Source of the DNA: Thiothrix sp. UBA5583
Lineage (GTDB): Bacteria; Pseudomonadota; Gammaproteobacteria; Thiotrichales; Thiotrichaceae
DNA length: 64,000 nucleotides
Direction of reading: 5' to 3'
Assembly (NCBI GenBank): GCA_002425225.1
Contig: DILV01000039.1
Location: 1-64,000 of the forward strand
Position numbers and translations under genes: made by a program. This document shows, one piece after another, positions 55,625-64,000 of this stretch. How positions within the stretch are numbered: the stretch's first letter is position 1; each line of letters starts with the position of its first letter. Below the pieces are notes generated by a model that saw only the letters and a list, made by a program, of their open reading frames with translations, was not told the DNA's origin and made no database searches.

Positions 55625-56370
55625 GCCTCCTCCTCGGTGATGTAGTGCAAACCACGCATCAACAAATCCGGTTGCACCAGACAATCACCTGGCAACCACG
55701 GGCGCAAGTGTTCAGCATCCCCACCGGTCAGGACACGCAACGGCATACTGGTCATGGCGTGTTGCATCCGTTTGCAAATGCCTTCAATCGCTCCTATCAG
55801 CCCGAACAGACAACCGCCACCAATGGCACGGCTGGTTGCGTCGGCAAAAATCGTGGGCTGGTCAAACGACAGGGAAAGACGGTTTTGCGCACGGGCAATC
55901 AGTGCATCTGCCGACAATTGCAAGCCGGGCAGGATCAGACCACCCAGATGCTGCCCATCCTGTTCCACCGCATCAATGGTCACGGCAGTACCGCAATCCA
56001 CCACAATACAGGCTTGCCGCCCCGCCAGCCGATGACCAGCCACCAGCCCAACAAAGCGGTCAGCACCCAGCGAAACAGGATTCTGATAGCCGGAGGTAAT
56101 GCCATACGCACTTTCCACGGAACGCACCACATGCAAGCCAATGCCACGTTCCGCACACACTTCCTGCACGCTATCATCAAACAGGTGGGTCAACACATGC
56201 ACCAGCGTAATATGCTGCACCGCAGGGTAGACATCCAGCAAATCCAGAAATACCGCCAAGGCCGGACGCTCCGCATACGCCAACGCTTGTTGGGCGGAAA
56301 TGCCGCCCGACGCATCCAGCTCTGACCATTTCAGGCGTGAATTGCCTGCATCTACCAGCAAAATTGTCAC
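55609..56370 (-). CDS. coaX: type III pantothenate kinase
   Basis: CoaX phosphorylates pantothenate, the first step to coenzyme A, with an ASKHA fold. The phosphate loop LLVDAGNSRLKW (4-15), the second block IVVDCGTAVTIDAV and YQNPVSLGADRFVGLV identify it. Length 253. It starts with GTG overlapping the birA stop (GTGA). The birA-coaX-SPOR gene order is common in gammaproteobacteria. Confidence 0.95.
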   Translation of the reverse strand: MTILLVDAGNSRLKWSELDASGGISAQQALAYAERPALAVFLDLLDVYPAVQHITLVHVLTHLFDDSVQEVCAERGIGLHVVRSVESAYGITSGYQNPVSLGADRFVGLVAGHRLAGRQACIVVDCGTAVTIDAVEQDGQHLGGLILPGLQLSADALIARAQNRLSLSFDQPTIFADATSRAIGGGCLFGLIGAIEGICKRMQHAMTSMPLRVLTGGDAEHLRPWLPGDCLVQPDLLMRGLHYITEEEACIRC

Positions 56371-57143
56371 ATGCGCACCGATACATCTGCCGAAGAAAAA
56401 GTCCTGAGGGAACCATCTGCTCCCTTGAGCTGCAATTGTCCCTGAGTATCAACCCCATAGGCAACACCTTCCGATACCTGGCTACCGGAAAGTACCCGCA
56501 CCGGGCGACCTGCCAACACATCCCAACGCTGCCAATCCTGCCGAAAACGCGCCATATCCAGCATTGGAAATTCCTGCAACTGCGTCACCAGTCGCCGGAG
56601 AATGGCAGCAACCAGTACATTGCGATCCAGCCTGTCACCATGGATTGCCCGCAGACTGATCCACGGCTGGTCAATAACGGCGACTTCTTCCGGCAGCATG
56701 TTGACGTTCAGGCCGATACCGATGACCACCTGCTCCAGCGATCCCACCGCTTCCAGCAGGATACCGCCCAGTTTCCTGTCAGCATAGTACAGATCGTTAG
56801 GCCATTTCAGGCCATGTCCTGCTAGCGCACAATCTTCGAGCGCTTCCGCCACTGCCAGCCCGGTCACAAGGCTGAGCAGGGGCAAATGTGGCGGCACGTG
56901 TGCAAAACACCAGCGCAGGGAAAGGTAAACATTGCTGCCCGCTGGTGATTCCCATTGCCGCCCACATCGCCCACGCCCAGCGGTTTGCTGTTCGGCAAGG
57001 CACACATCGCCGCACTGCCCTTCCTGCAAACACCAGCGGTTGGTGGAATCCAGTTGCTGGAATACGTGGATTTTGCACAAACCTGCCTGTGTAGCGGTAT
57101 CCAGCCGGGTGCAGATAGCAGTTTCATCCAACTTGTTGTGCAT
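56367..57143 (-). CDS. birA: biotin-[acetyl-CoA-carboxylase] ligase
   Basis: BirA activates biotin with ATP and attaches it to the carboxyl carrier protein. Catalytic blocks are QLDSTNRW, AEQQTAGRGRCGRQWESPAG, LKWPNDLYYADRKLGGILLE and GIGLNVN. There is no N-terminal helix-turn-helix, so this 258-residue form cannot repress bio genes as E. coli BirA does. ATG 57143 has GGGGAAA upstream; the 57170 start lacks one. It overlaps the MFS gene by 20 bases. Confidence 0.93.
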   Translation of the reverse strand: MHNKLDETAICTRLDTATQAGLCKIHVFQQLDSTNRWCLQEGQCGDVCLAEQQTAGRGRCGRQWESPAGSNVYLSLRWCFAHVPPHLPLLSLVTGLAVAEALEDCALAGHGLKWPNDLYYADRKLGGILLEAVGSLEQVVIGIGLNVNMLPEEVAVIDQPWISLRAIHGDRLDRNVLVAAILRRLVTQLQEFPMLDMARFRQDWQRWDVLAGRPVRVLSGSQVSEGVAYGVDTQGQLQLKGADGSLRTFSSADVSVRM

Positions 57144-58320
57144 AGTGTTTCCCCAAATCGCGGATGGCATACAGACTCAGGAACAGCCCCACATTCACTA
57201 CCACCGTTGCAATATAAAACGTTTGCGCCGACCCCAGCGTTTCCCAGCCGTAGCCACTCAGCAGACTGCCCAGTGCACCGCCCAGCCCGTAGCTTACCCC
57301 GGAATACAACGCCTGCCCACGCCCTTGCAACTTGCCCGGAAACACGTGATGTACCACATGGATAGCAGAAGCGTGGAACAACCCGTAAGTTGCCGCGTGC
57401 AACACCTGCGCCAACAACAAGACCGGCAGGTTATCCACCCACGCTCCCAGCAGAATCCAGCGAATGCCGGTGAGCAACATCGCCAGCACAAACAAGCGTT
57501 CCGCCCCGAAACGCTGGATTAGTCGGTGCATGAACACAAACAGCACCACTTCCGCTGCCACCCCCAGCGCCCACATCCAACCGGTGAAGTTGCGTGAATA
57601 GCCGTGGTCTTCCAGATACAGGCTGAAAAAGGTGTAATAGACCCCGTGGCTAGCCTGTTGCAAGGCACACGCCAGCAACAGCATCCACACCGCAGGCTGA
57701 CGGATGACTTCACGCAAACGGCTGGTGTTTTCGGCATGGGCATGGTGTGGCTTGTCGCGTACCAGCCACGTGGTAAGCCAAATAGTGATGAACAGCAGCA
57801 ACATGGCATCCACCGCCCGCTCAATGCCCCAGCTATCCAGCAGGGGCGGCAAACTCACCACCATCACAATGAACCCGATCGACCCCCATAGCCGAATCCA
57901 GCTATAGCGCCCGATATATTCACCCAGATGGTTAAGCGTCAATGCCTCAAACTGTGGCAACGACGCATTCCAGAAAAAGCCGAAGCCCGCCATCACCAGC
58001 AGCATCCAGCCGTAGCTGTGCTGCCAGTACACCCCCGCGAAACACACCACCGCCAGCAAACTCGCCAGTCGGATAATGCGCAAGCGTTGCCCGCTATGGT
58101 CTGCCAGCCAGCCCCAAATGAAGGGTGCGATCACCTTGCTCGCCATGAATACTGCCATCAGCTCGCCGATTTGCGCAGCGGAAAAACCGGCAACATTCTT
58201 CAGGTACACCGTCCAGTACGGTACGAAAATACCTAGCGCGGCAAAATAGGTGAAATAGAAAACCGAAAGCCGCACATACGGCGGCTTTACGGAGGAAGCT
58301 GGAAGGGTGGGGCTACTCAA
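57124..58320 (-). CDS. MFS transporter, LacY/phenylpropionate-permease-like
   Basis: This 12-helix major facilitator protein has about 398 residues. Helix 1 is [24 protein letters not shown]. The [13 protein letters not shown] loop between helices 2 and 3 is the MFS A-motif variant, and [20 protein letters not shown] follows. The pattern matches the MFS_1-like group that includes HcaT and other putative sugar or aromatic-acid permeases; the substrate is unknown. The start is unclear: TTG 58320 overlaps the aroC stop and avoids a long extension across aroC, but a GTG just before helix 1 is also possible. Confidence 0.8.
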   Translation of the reverse strand: MSSPTLPASSVKPPYVRLSVFYFTYFAALGIFVPYWTVYLKNVAGFSAAQIGELMAVFMASKVIAPFIWGWLADHSGQRLRIIRLASLLAVVCFAGVYWQHSYGWMLLVMAGFGFFWNASLPQFEALTLNHLGEYIGRYSWIRLWGSIGFIVMVVSLPPLLDSWGIERAVDAMLLLFITIWLTTWLVRDKPHHAHAENTSRLREVIRQPAVWMLLLACALQQASHGVYYTFFSLYLEDHGYSRNFTGWMWALGVAAEVVLFVFMHRLIQRFGAERLFVLAMLLTGIRWILLGAWVDNLPVLLLAQVLHAATYGLFHASAIHVVHHVFPGKLQGRGQALYSGVSYGLGGALGSLLSGYGWETLGSAQTFYIATVVVNVGLFLSLYAIRDLGKHYAQQVG

Positions 58321-59414
58321 GGTGAAGCAGGAATATCCGGCAAATCCGTCACCACATCCGCATTCTGCGCCCGATGCCGCAAGGCATGATCCATCAGCGT
58401 AATAGCCAACATGGCCTCGCAAATCGGGGTAGCGCGGATGCCCACGCACGGGTCATGGCGGCCTTTGGTAATCACTTCCACCGCTTCGCCCTCCAGGTTC
58501 ACGGTACGCCCCGGAATGCGCATACTCGAAGTCGGTTTGAAGGCGGTATGCACCACGATTTCCTGCCCCGACGAAATACCTCCCAGAATGCCGCCCGCGT
58601 TATTGCTGAGGAAGCCTGCCATGGTGATTTCATCACGGTGTTCCGTGCCTTTTTGCGCCACACAGTCGAAACCCGCGCCGATTTCCACACCCTTGGCGGC
58701 ATTGATCGACATCATCGCATGGGCAATGTCCGCATCCAACCGGTCGAAAATCGGTTCGCCCCAGCCCGGCGGCACGTTGGAAGCCACGGTGGTGATCTTT
58801 GCCCCGACGGAATTGCCTTCCTTGCGCAAAGCATCCATGTACTCTTCCATCGGTTGCACCTTGCTGGCATCCGGGCAGAAGAACGGGTTGTTGGCAATTT
58901 CGTCCCAGTCGAGCGTTTCCGCCACAATCGGGCCGAGCTGCGACAGGTAACCGCGAATCAGTACGCCGTAACGCTCCTGCAACCACTTCTTGGCAATTGC
59001 ACCAGCCGCCACGCGCATCGCCGTTTCCCGCGCCGACGAACGCCCGCCGCCTCGGTAATCGCGGAAACCGTACTTCTTGTAGTAGGTGTAATCGGCGTGA
59101 CCGGGGCGGAAGCGATCCATGATGTCGCTGTAATCCTTGGAACGCTGATCCGTATTGTGGATCAAGAGCGCAATGGTCGTGCCGGTGGTCTTGCCCTCGA
59201 ACACGCCGGAAAGGATTTGCACTTCATCGGCTTCGCGCCGTTGGGTGGTATGACGGCTTTGCCCCGGCTTGCGCCGGTCAAGGTCGGTTTGAATATCAGC
59301 TTCCGTGAGGGCGAGTCCAGGCGGGCAGCCATCCACGATGCAGCCGATTGCGGGGCCGTGACTCTCACCGAAGGAGGTCACGCTAAACAGTTTTCCAAAG
59401 CTATTTCCTGACAT
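58317..59414 (-). CDS. aroC: chorismate synthase
   Basis: AroC makes chorismate from EPSP with reduced FMN. The three family signatures are [18 protein letters not shown] (residues 16-33), [22 protein letters not shown] and the C-terminal [17 protein letters not shown]. Length 365 is typical. It is first in the aroC-MFS-birA-coaX-SPOR series, all closely overlapping. Confidence 0.97.
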   Translation of the reverse strand: MSGNSFGKLFSVTSFGESHGPAIGCIVDGCPPGLALTEADIQTDLDRRKPGQSRHTTQRREADEVQILSGVFEGKTTGTTIALLIHNTDQRSKDYSDIMDRFRPGHADYTYYKKYGFRDYRGGGRSSARETAMRVAAGAIAKKWLQERYGVLIRGYLSQLGPIVAETLDWDEIANNPFFCPDASKVQPMEEYMDALRKEGNSVGAKITTVASNVPPGWGEPIFDRLDADIAHAMMSINAAKGVEIGAGFDCVAQKGTEHRDEITMAGFLSNNAGGILGGISSGQEIVVHTAFKPTSSMRIPGRTVNLEGEAVEVITKGRHDPCVGIRATPICEAMLAITLMDHALRHRAQNADVVTDLPDIPASP

Positions 59415-59537
59415 GGACGCGATTGTAACAGCTATCCGGGACTCCTGGCAGCTATTGCCGATGAATACTTATTGACCACACAAGCGTGGCTGTTATAAAA
59501 TTAAACAATGATAAAAAATATCCTTCCCATAATATCG

Positions 59538-59585
59538 ACGCAAAAGCCCACGAGAGGGAACGCCCGTCCCCTCTCCTTTTTGCGT
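59538..59585. terminator. long nested hairpin with A and T tracts
   Basis: The outer stem ACGCAAAA (59538-59545) pairs with TTTTGCGT (59578-59585). The inner stem GAGAGGG (59552-59558) pairs with CCCTCTC (59569-59575). The symmetric A and T tracts would work in both directions, but no plus-strand gene lies upstream, so an RNA structural role is equally possible. Confidence 0.5.
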
Positions 59586-59676
59586 GTGCGCCCATATCAC
59601 ATTACCGGATAAAAAGCTGGGAGGAAGCTGAACCCTCACCCCACGGGTTTGGTCAGTTTTAAACAGGGGAAAACGA

Positions 59677-59698
59677 GCCGGGCGCAAGCCCGGCTTTT
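59677..59698 (+). terminator. GC-rich hairpin with GCAA loop and T tract
   Basis: The perfect seven-base stem GCCGGGC / GCCCGGC with a GCAA tetraloop is followed directly by TTTTCTTT. This is a strong intrinsic terminator in the plus direction, with no known plus-strand gene before it. Confidence 0.75.
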
Positions 59699-59853
59699 CT
59701 TTACGAAACGGCTATGTTCATAAGCAAAATTTTGGCATGATTGTGCCCGTAAACAACAAAAGAAATTGACGAAAAACATTCCTGGGGGCGGGAATGAAAT
59801 CGTCTACAAAATGTCTCAGATAACAGTACAAAATAAACATTGGGGAAACGAGC

Positions 59854-60468
59854 ATGACAAAGTGCATGACGCATCAAGCGGCTGCCATAGCCGTAGGGGT
59901 TGGTGCTGGAGCCACATCCATCAGTCTGTTGCCACATCTGGGTTTAGACGCAGTGGGAGCCATTGCCCTGAGTGGCTACGTTGGGGCTTTATTACCGGAT
60001 ATTGACGACGAAAACTCACTTAATTTCAAGATTACCCGGTTTCTGACCAAACTGGCGGCGGTTGTTGTCCCATCCATCCAGTTTTTTTACCGACCGACTG
60101 ACCTGATCCTGGCGGTCGTCCTGTCGCTGTTCATGGTCTCCCGTTTCTGGGATTTGTTGCACGCCGTGATGAAACGCGGCAGCCGTACCCATTCGGTCAT
60201 AGCCGCCGTTTGCCTGTCGCTGGGCGTTGCCTGGGTAGCCTATCTGACCGCCGATTACGCGGCAGCTTTACCTGCTTTCATCGCAGCCGGAACAGGTTAC
60301 TTATTACACCTGTTGCTGGATGATCTGCAAAGCGCTGCCGAAAACGGGCTGAACGAGATGCCAGAAACGGCTTCCGCCCTGACAATTCTGGGGCGGGGCA
60401 AAGCCGTTGAACTCTATGGCATTATTGCCATCGGTCTGATTTGCGGCTTTGCCCTGTGGGGAATTTGA
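59854..60468 (+). CDS. YdjM/DUF457-like inner-membrane metal-dependent hydrolase homologue
   Basis: This 204-residue protein has about five membrane helices. The family signatures are LLPDIDDENS (near 47-56), MKRGSRTHS and GYLLHLLLDDL. The Asp and His residues are arranged as in the YdjM/DUF457 group of membrane-bound putative metal-dependent hydrolases, some of which are LexA-regulated. The substrate is not known. Ribosome site GGGGAAA before the ATG. It is convergent with the thioredoxin gene, ten bases apart. Confidence 0.8.
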   Translation: MTKCMTHQAAAIAVGVGAGATSISLLPHLGLDAVGAIALSGYVGALLPDIDDENSLNFKITRFLTKLAAVVVPSIQFFYRPTDLILAVVLSLFMVSRFWDLLHAVMKRGSRTHSVIAAVCLSLGVAWVAYLTADYAAALPAFIAAGTGYLLHLLLDDLQSAAENGLNEMPETASALTILGRGKAVELYGIIAIGLICGFALWGI

Positions 60469-60478
60469 AAAGTTAGGC

Positions 60479-60844
60479 TTAACCTTCCTGCTGGGCGGCG
60501 ATGTCCGCCCGCACCTTATCCATGTCCAGCGTGCGAACTTGCGCAATCACATGCTCCAGTTGCGGCTCACTCAACATGCCTGCTTCCGCAAAGATGATGA
60601 CCTGTTCACGGAAAATCATCAGGGTCGGAATGGAGCGGATCTGGAAATGTCCCGCCAAAGCCTGTTCTTCTTCCGTATTCACTTTGGCGAACACGATGTC
60701 GGAGTGATTATCGGAAACTTTCTCGAAAATCGGTGCAAAAGAACGGCACGGCCCACACCAGGGAGCCCAGAAATCAATAACAACGATGTCGTTAGTGGTG
60801 ATGGTTTCTTCAAAATCTTCTGCGGTCATTTCCATGGCTGCCAT
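60479..60844 (-). CDS. thioredoxin
   Basis: This is a 121-residue thioredoxin with the redox site DFWAPWCGPCRSFAP and the cis-Pro in RSIPTLMIF. It has no signal peptide, so it is cytoplasmic. Compared with TrxA the C-terminus is about 12 residues longer and acidic (DMDKVRADIAAQQ). It may be a second thioredoxin, not the main trxA, so I give no symbol. AGGAG lies nine bases before the ATG. Follows ubiX by 22 bases on the same strand. Confidence 0.92.
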   Translation of the reverse strand: MAAMEMTAEDFEETITTNDIVVIDFWAPWCGPCRSFAPIFEKVSDNHSDIVFAKVNTEEEQALAGHFQIRSIPTLMIFREQVIIFAEAGMLSEPQLEHVIAQVRTLDMDKVRADIAAQQEG

Positions 60845-60866
60845 GGCTTAGCTCCTGTATTGTCAA

Positions 60867-61511
60867 TTAAAAATTCTGTTGTTCCTGCGGGGCTGCCTGC
60901 CCCCAACGCGGCATGAGCGCTTGTGGAATATCCAGATGATCCAGTACCCGCGCCACCATGAAATCAACCAGTTCCTGCACGGATGCCGGGCGATGGTAAA
61001 AGCCCGGATTGGCGGGCATGATGATAACCCCCATCCGCGCCAGTTTCAGCATGTTTTCTAGGTGGATTTCGGAAAATGGCGTTTCGCGCACGACCAAAAT
61101 CAGTTTTTTGCGTTCTTTCAAAGCAACATCAGCAGCACGTTCAATCAGGTTGCGACTGCTGCCACTGGCAATGGCTGACAGCGTGCCGGTCGTGCAGGGA
61201 CAAACCACGGTTGCATCTGCTACTGCACTACCACTGGCAATTGGTGCTGCCCACTGCTCGCGCTCAAATACCTGCAACTGCCCCGGCTGCGCCCCATAAA
61301 GCTGGTTGAAATACACCTGTATTTCGCTGGCTCGCCCCGGCAGGCGGTGTTCAGTTTCCATGTTGATCACAACTTGTGCGGGACGTGACAGCAGCAAATA
61401 TACCCGGCAACCGGCCTGCAACAAACATTCCAGCAAACGCAAGCCGTATTGTGCGCCGGATGCACCAGTCATGATCAGGGTAATGTTTTTTGGCAAGGGA
61501 GCAATCCTCAA
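60867..61511 (-). CDS. ubiX: flavin prenyltransferase UbiX
   Basis: UbiX joins dimethylallyl phosphate to FMN to make the prenylated flavin that UbiD decarboxylase needs for ubiquinone synthesis. MTGASGAQYGLRLLECLL is the FMN-binding start. CPCTTGTLSAIASGSSRNLIERAADVALKERKKLILVVRETPF and MPANPGFYHRPASVQELVDFMVAR are diagnostic. The start is TTG 61511, overlapping the mpl stop, or the TTG at 61496; the first ATG would cut off the first strand. Confidence 0.93.
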   Translation of the reverse strand: MRIAPLPKNITLIMTGASGAQYGLRLLECLLQAGCRVYLLLSRPAQVVINMETEHRLPGRASEIQVYFNQLYGAQPGQLQVFEREQWAAPIASGSAVADATVVCPCTTGTLSAIASGSSRNLIERAADVALKERKKLILVVRETPFSEIHLENMLKLARMGVIIMPANPGFYHRPASVQELVDFMVARVLDHLDIPQALMPRWGQAAPQEQQNF

Positions 61512-62857
61512 ACAGCCAACTTCACCAGCAGCTTGTCATGAATCCCGCCGAACCCGCCATTACTCATGACCAGAATGTGGTCTCCCGCTTGCGCCTGCTG
61601 GGTAACAAGCGCCGCCAGCTCATCAACATCATGTAGCAAACAGCCTTTTTCGCCCAGCTCGTCTACTACATCAGCAAGATCCCAACCTAACCCTTGTGGC
61701 TGGTAGAGGAAAACCTGATCGGCAGCTTGCAGGGAAGCCGCCAGTTGCGCCTTGTGCGTCCCCATGCGCATGGTGTTGGAACGTGGCTCTAGCAAGGCAA
61801 CGATACGAGCATTACCGACTTTGGCTCGCAAACCTGCCAGCGTGGTGGTAATAGCCGTCGGGTGATGGGCAAAGTCATCGTAGACAGTCACACCACGCAC
61901 TTGCCCCCGCATCTGCATTCGCCGTTTCACCCCTTGGAATTCTGCCAAGGCAGCAATCGCATGGGCAGCAGGCACACCCGCATGACGCGCTGCTGCAATG
62001 GCAGCCAATGCGTTATTGACGTTGTGTTCTCCCAACAGCGACCAGCGCACAATGCCCTGTTCATCTCCCTTACAGAACACACGGAATTCACTACCATCCG
62101 CTTGCAGATACTCAGCCCGCCAGTCGCCATCCGCAAAGGTTTCCACGGGAGTCCAGCACCCCATTGCCAGCGTATCTCGCAGGTTGGCATCCTGTGCATT
62201 GACCACTGCCAGACCACTGCCTGGCACGGTACGCATCAAGTGATGAAACTGGGTCTTGATCGCCTCGACATTGGGGAAAATATCGGCATGGTCATATTCC
62301 AGATTATTCAGGATGACCGTGCGCGGGTGGTAATGTACGAACTTGGAACGTTTGTCGAAAAAAGCCGTATCATATTCGTCGGCTTCCACCACGAAAAATG
62401 GCGAATCACCCAACCGCGCGGATACCCCGAAATTTTCCGGTACACCACCGATCAGAAACCCCGGTTTCAACCCTGCATATTCCAGAATCCACGCCAACAT
62501 GCTGGACGTGGTGGTCTTGCCATGCGTCCCTGCCACCGCCAGCACCCAGCGGTCACGCAGGATGTTTTCACCCAGCCATTGCGGGCCGGAAATATACGGC
62601 AGATTGCGGTCGAGCATGTATTCAACCACCTCCAGCCCGCGCTTCATGACATTGCCGACTACAATCGCATCAGCATTGGCAGGCAAATCCTGCGACTGAA
62701 AACCCTGCATGATGTCCACACCCTGTTCCGCCAACATGGTACTCATCGGTGGATAAACATTACTGTCGGAACCTGTCACCTGATGACCATGCTCCCGTGC
62801 CAACAAGGCAATACCGCCCATGAAAGTTCCACAAATACCCAGAATATGAATTTTCAT
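61508..62857 (-). CDS. mpl: UDP-MurNAc:L-Ala-gamma-D-Glu-meso-DAP ligase
   Basis: Mpl attaches recycled murein tripeptide to UDP-MurNAc. This Mur ligase has HILGICGTFMGGIALLAREHGHQVTGSD (UDP site), VAGTHGKTTTSSMLAWILEYAG (ATP P-loop, residues about 108-117), the FFVVEADEYDTAFFDKRSKF block and VYDDFAHHPTAI. The DEYDTAFFDKRSKF segment is typical of Mpl and not of MurC. Length 449. It starts six bases after the EAL gene, with which it may be co-transcribed. Confidence 0.94.
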   Translation of the reverse strand: MKIHILGICGTFMGGIALLAREHGHQVTGSDSNVYPPMSTMLAEQGVDIMQGFQSQDLPANADAIVVGNVMKRGLEVVEYMLDRNLPYISGPQWLGENILRDRWVLAVAGTHGKTTTSSMLAWILEYAGLKPGFLIGGVPENFGVSARLGDSPFFVVEADEYDTAFFDKRSKFVHYHPRTVILNNLEYDHADIFPNVEAIKTQFHHLMRTVPGSGLAVVNAQDANLRDTLAMGCWTPVETFADGDWRAEYLQADGSEFRVFCKGDEQGIVRWSLLGEHNVNNALAAIAAARHAGVPAAHAIAALAEFQGVKRRMQMRGQVRGVTVYDDFAHHPTAITTTLAGLRAKVGNARIVALLEPRSNTMRMGTHKAQLAASLQAADQVFLYQPQGLGWDLADVVDELGEKGCLLHDVDELAALVTQQAQAGDHILVMSNGGFGGIHDKLLVKLAV

Positions 62858-62863
62858 CCTTGA

Positions 62864-64000
62864 TTACCCTTTCAAGACGTGATTATTGATGGCATTCTCC
62901 AGCGGAATCGGGCGGGAAATACCGTAGCCTTGCCCAAAATCAACACCAATTTCACGCAACATCTGTATGACCCGCTCATTTTCGACGTATTCGGCAATAA
63001 CTTGTACGCCCATCATGTGTCCAACCTGATTCACCGAGCGTACCATCGCCCGTGCCACATCGTCCGTAGCAATATCCTTGATGAAACTACCGTCAATTTT
63101 CAGATAGTCCACCGGCAGGGATTTCAGATACGCAAACGAACTGACCCCTGTACCGAAATCATCCAGTGAAAAACTACATCCCAGCCCTTTCAGGGTATCA
63201 ATAAACTGCTGCGCCAAATCCAGATTATGGATGGCGACCCGTTCGGTAATCTCGAAACAGATCATCGCCGGGCTGATACCCGCAGTTTTGATTTCTTCCA
63301 GCACAAATTGCAGAAAATCAGGCTCATCCAGGCTTTGCCCTGACAGATTCACCGCAAAAACCGGGCGTGGCACTTTTTGGGTAATATCCTGCAAGGCTTT
63401 CAACAAGGTACGCACCACCCAGCGATCCAATCGCGGCATCATGGAATAATATTCAGCCGCAGGAATAAATTCGTCAGGGACAATCGGCTGATTATTCTCA
63501 TCATACAGCCGGATCAATACCTCGTAGTGGTGGAATGGTCGCTTGAATTCAGCGGGAGCCAGAGGGTGGATCGGTTGCGCCACCAGTTTGAAATTGCCCG
63601 CCTCGAATGCCTTTTTCAAGCGTCCCAGCCAGACCATATTGCCCCGCTGCTTGATGACCTCCTGGTCATCCGGCTTGTAGATATGGATACGGTTGCCACC
63701 CTTGCCTTTGGCAACACGACACGCTGCATCCCCGACCGACAAAACCTTGTTGGGTGTCCCCAAAGCTTTATACAGCGGTACAAAAGCAATGCTGGCGGTC
63801 ACTTGCTGACGCATTTTGTTCCACTCGAATTCGTGTGATTCCAGTTTGCGTCGAATTTGGTCTACCGCTCGAATCGCTACTGACGGCTCGTTCTCCTGAA
63901 ACAGGATACCAAACTCGTCACCCCCAAGGCGGGCAAGAATATCGCGTCTGGCATCAATATTTTCTTTAAGAATCTTGCAGATACGATCAATTAGCACATC
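62864..64000 (-). CDS. GGDEF-EAL diguanylate cyclase/phosphodiesterase, N-terminus outside window
   Basis: The frame runs off the right edge, so only the C-terminal 377 or more residues are seen. A GGDEF signature (ARLGGDEFGILF) is followed by a complete EAL domain. EVL is in the first position (YEVLIRLYDE), with FEITERVAI, LDDFGTGVSSFAYLKSLPVDYLKIDG and VIAEYVENE containing the metal and catalytic Glu/Asp/Lys residues. Both synthesis and breakdown of c-di-GMP are possible; the EAL half looks intact. Sensor domains would lie beyond the edge. Confidence 0.88.
   Translation of the reverse strand, partial: DVLIDRICKILKENIDARRDILARLGGDEFGILFQENEPSVAIRAVDQIRRKLESHEFEWNKMRQQVTASIAFVPLYKALGTPNKVLSVGDAACRVAKGKGGNRIHIYKPDDQEVIKQRGNMVWLGRLKKAFEAGNFKLVAQPIHPLAPAEFKRPFHHYEVLIRLYDENNQPIVPDEFIPAAEYYSMMPRLDRWVVRTLLKALQDITQKVPRPVFAVNLSGQSLDEPDFLQFVLEEIKTAGISPAMICFEITERVAIHNLDLAQQFIDTLKGLGCSFSLDDFGTGVSSFAYLKSLPVDYLKIDGSFIKDIATDDVARAMVRSVNQVGHMMGVQVIAEYVENERVIQMLREIGVDFGQGYGISRPIPLENAINNHVLKG

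Larger units (their letters stand above)
59415..59853. other. 439-base non-coding gap with structured elements
   Basis: No convincing reading frame is present. The aroC side is AT-rich and may hold its promoter. The middle carries a long hairpin (59538-59585) and a terminator-like hairpin (59677-59698), with a CCC-rich and GGG-rich stretch between them. The last 90 bases before the YdjM-like gene are AT-rich and may hold its promoter. A small RNA transcribed left to right and ending at 59700 is possible. Confidence 0.5.

Noticed and set aside
59530..59590. c-di-GMP (GEMM) riboswitch suggested by GACGCAAAAGCC
   Set aside because: The rest of the aptamer core is missing and no downstream gene is positioned for control.
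59493..59687. 64-codon minus-strand frame in the non-coding gap
   Set aside because: It crosses the hairpins, has no ribosome site and has unnatural composition.

Overview
The window looks like chromosomal DNA of a gammaproteobacterium. The evidence is the pilMNOPQ-aroK-aroB block beside a divergent mrcA, the leuC-leuD-leuB-usg-fimV-truA order also known from pseudomonads, and the fur/bamE/rnfH/ratA neighbourhood. The hydrogenase regulators, DUF3131 proteins and short GC-rich dispersed repeats suggest a sulfur-oxidising, Thiothrix-like member of the Thiotrichales. That genus guess rests on recall, not on a search. I see no rRNA, tRNA, CRISPR array, transposase or integrase.

Layout. Positions 1-1500 hold a Fic-family protein with an altered active site and a small unknown protein. 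Positions 1.6-7.9 kb (minus) hold a hydrogenase maturation and regulation operon, hupK-hypA-hypB-hoxA-hoxJ-hoxB, preceded by a textbook sigma-54 promoter. A HAD-like protein and a conserved unknown follow at 7.9-9.6 kb. Positions 9.66-27.2 kb are the most unusual stretch. They hold three DUF3131 proteins, an OmpA-like protein, an outer-membrane-like protein with a duplicated beta module, a coiled-coil membrane protein, an H-NOX/hybrid kinase/HPt relay, a response regulator-PP2C phosphatase, a STAS protein, an anti-sigma-type kinase, a sugar nucleotidyltransferase, a GH2 lipoprotein and a BcsA-like synthase without a PilZ domain. Together they read as an exopolysaccharide (perhaps sheath) system controlled by NO/O2 sensing and partner switching instead of c-di-GMP.

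Positions 27.4-38.8 kb hold a TIR-transmembrane-FGE/lectin fusion whose C-terminus looks like a diversity-generating retroelement variable region, then aroB, aroK, the type IV pilus assembly genes pilQPONM, and divergent mrcA. Positions 38.8-64 kb are mostly housekeeping: hemE, yqeY, rpsU, fur, bamE, rnfH, ratA, an RDD protein, an aldehyde dehydrogenase, truA, fimV, a Cys-less aspartate-semialdehyde dehydrogenase paralogue (usg), leuBDC, a J-domain protein, a SPOR protein, coaX, birA, an MFS transporter, aroC, a structured 439-base non-coding gap, a YdjM-like membrane protein, thioredoxin, ubiX, mpl and a truncated GGDEF-EAL protein.

Short GC-rich palindromic repeats have entered or extended three reading frames (hoxJ, hupK and the polysaccharide synthase). 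An 11-base motif, ATAACAATAAT, recurs just upstream of several genes for exported proteins.
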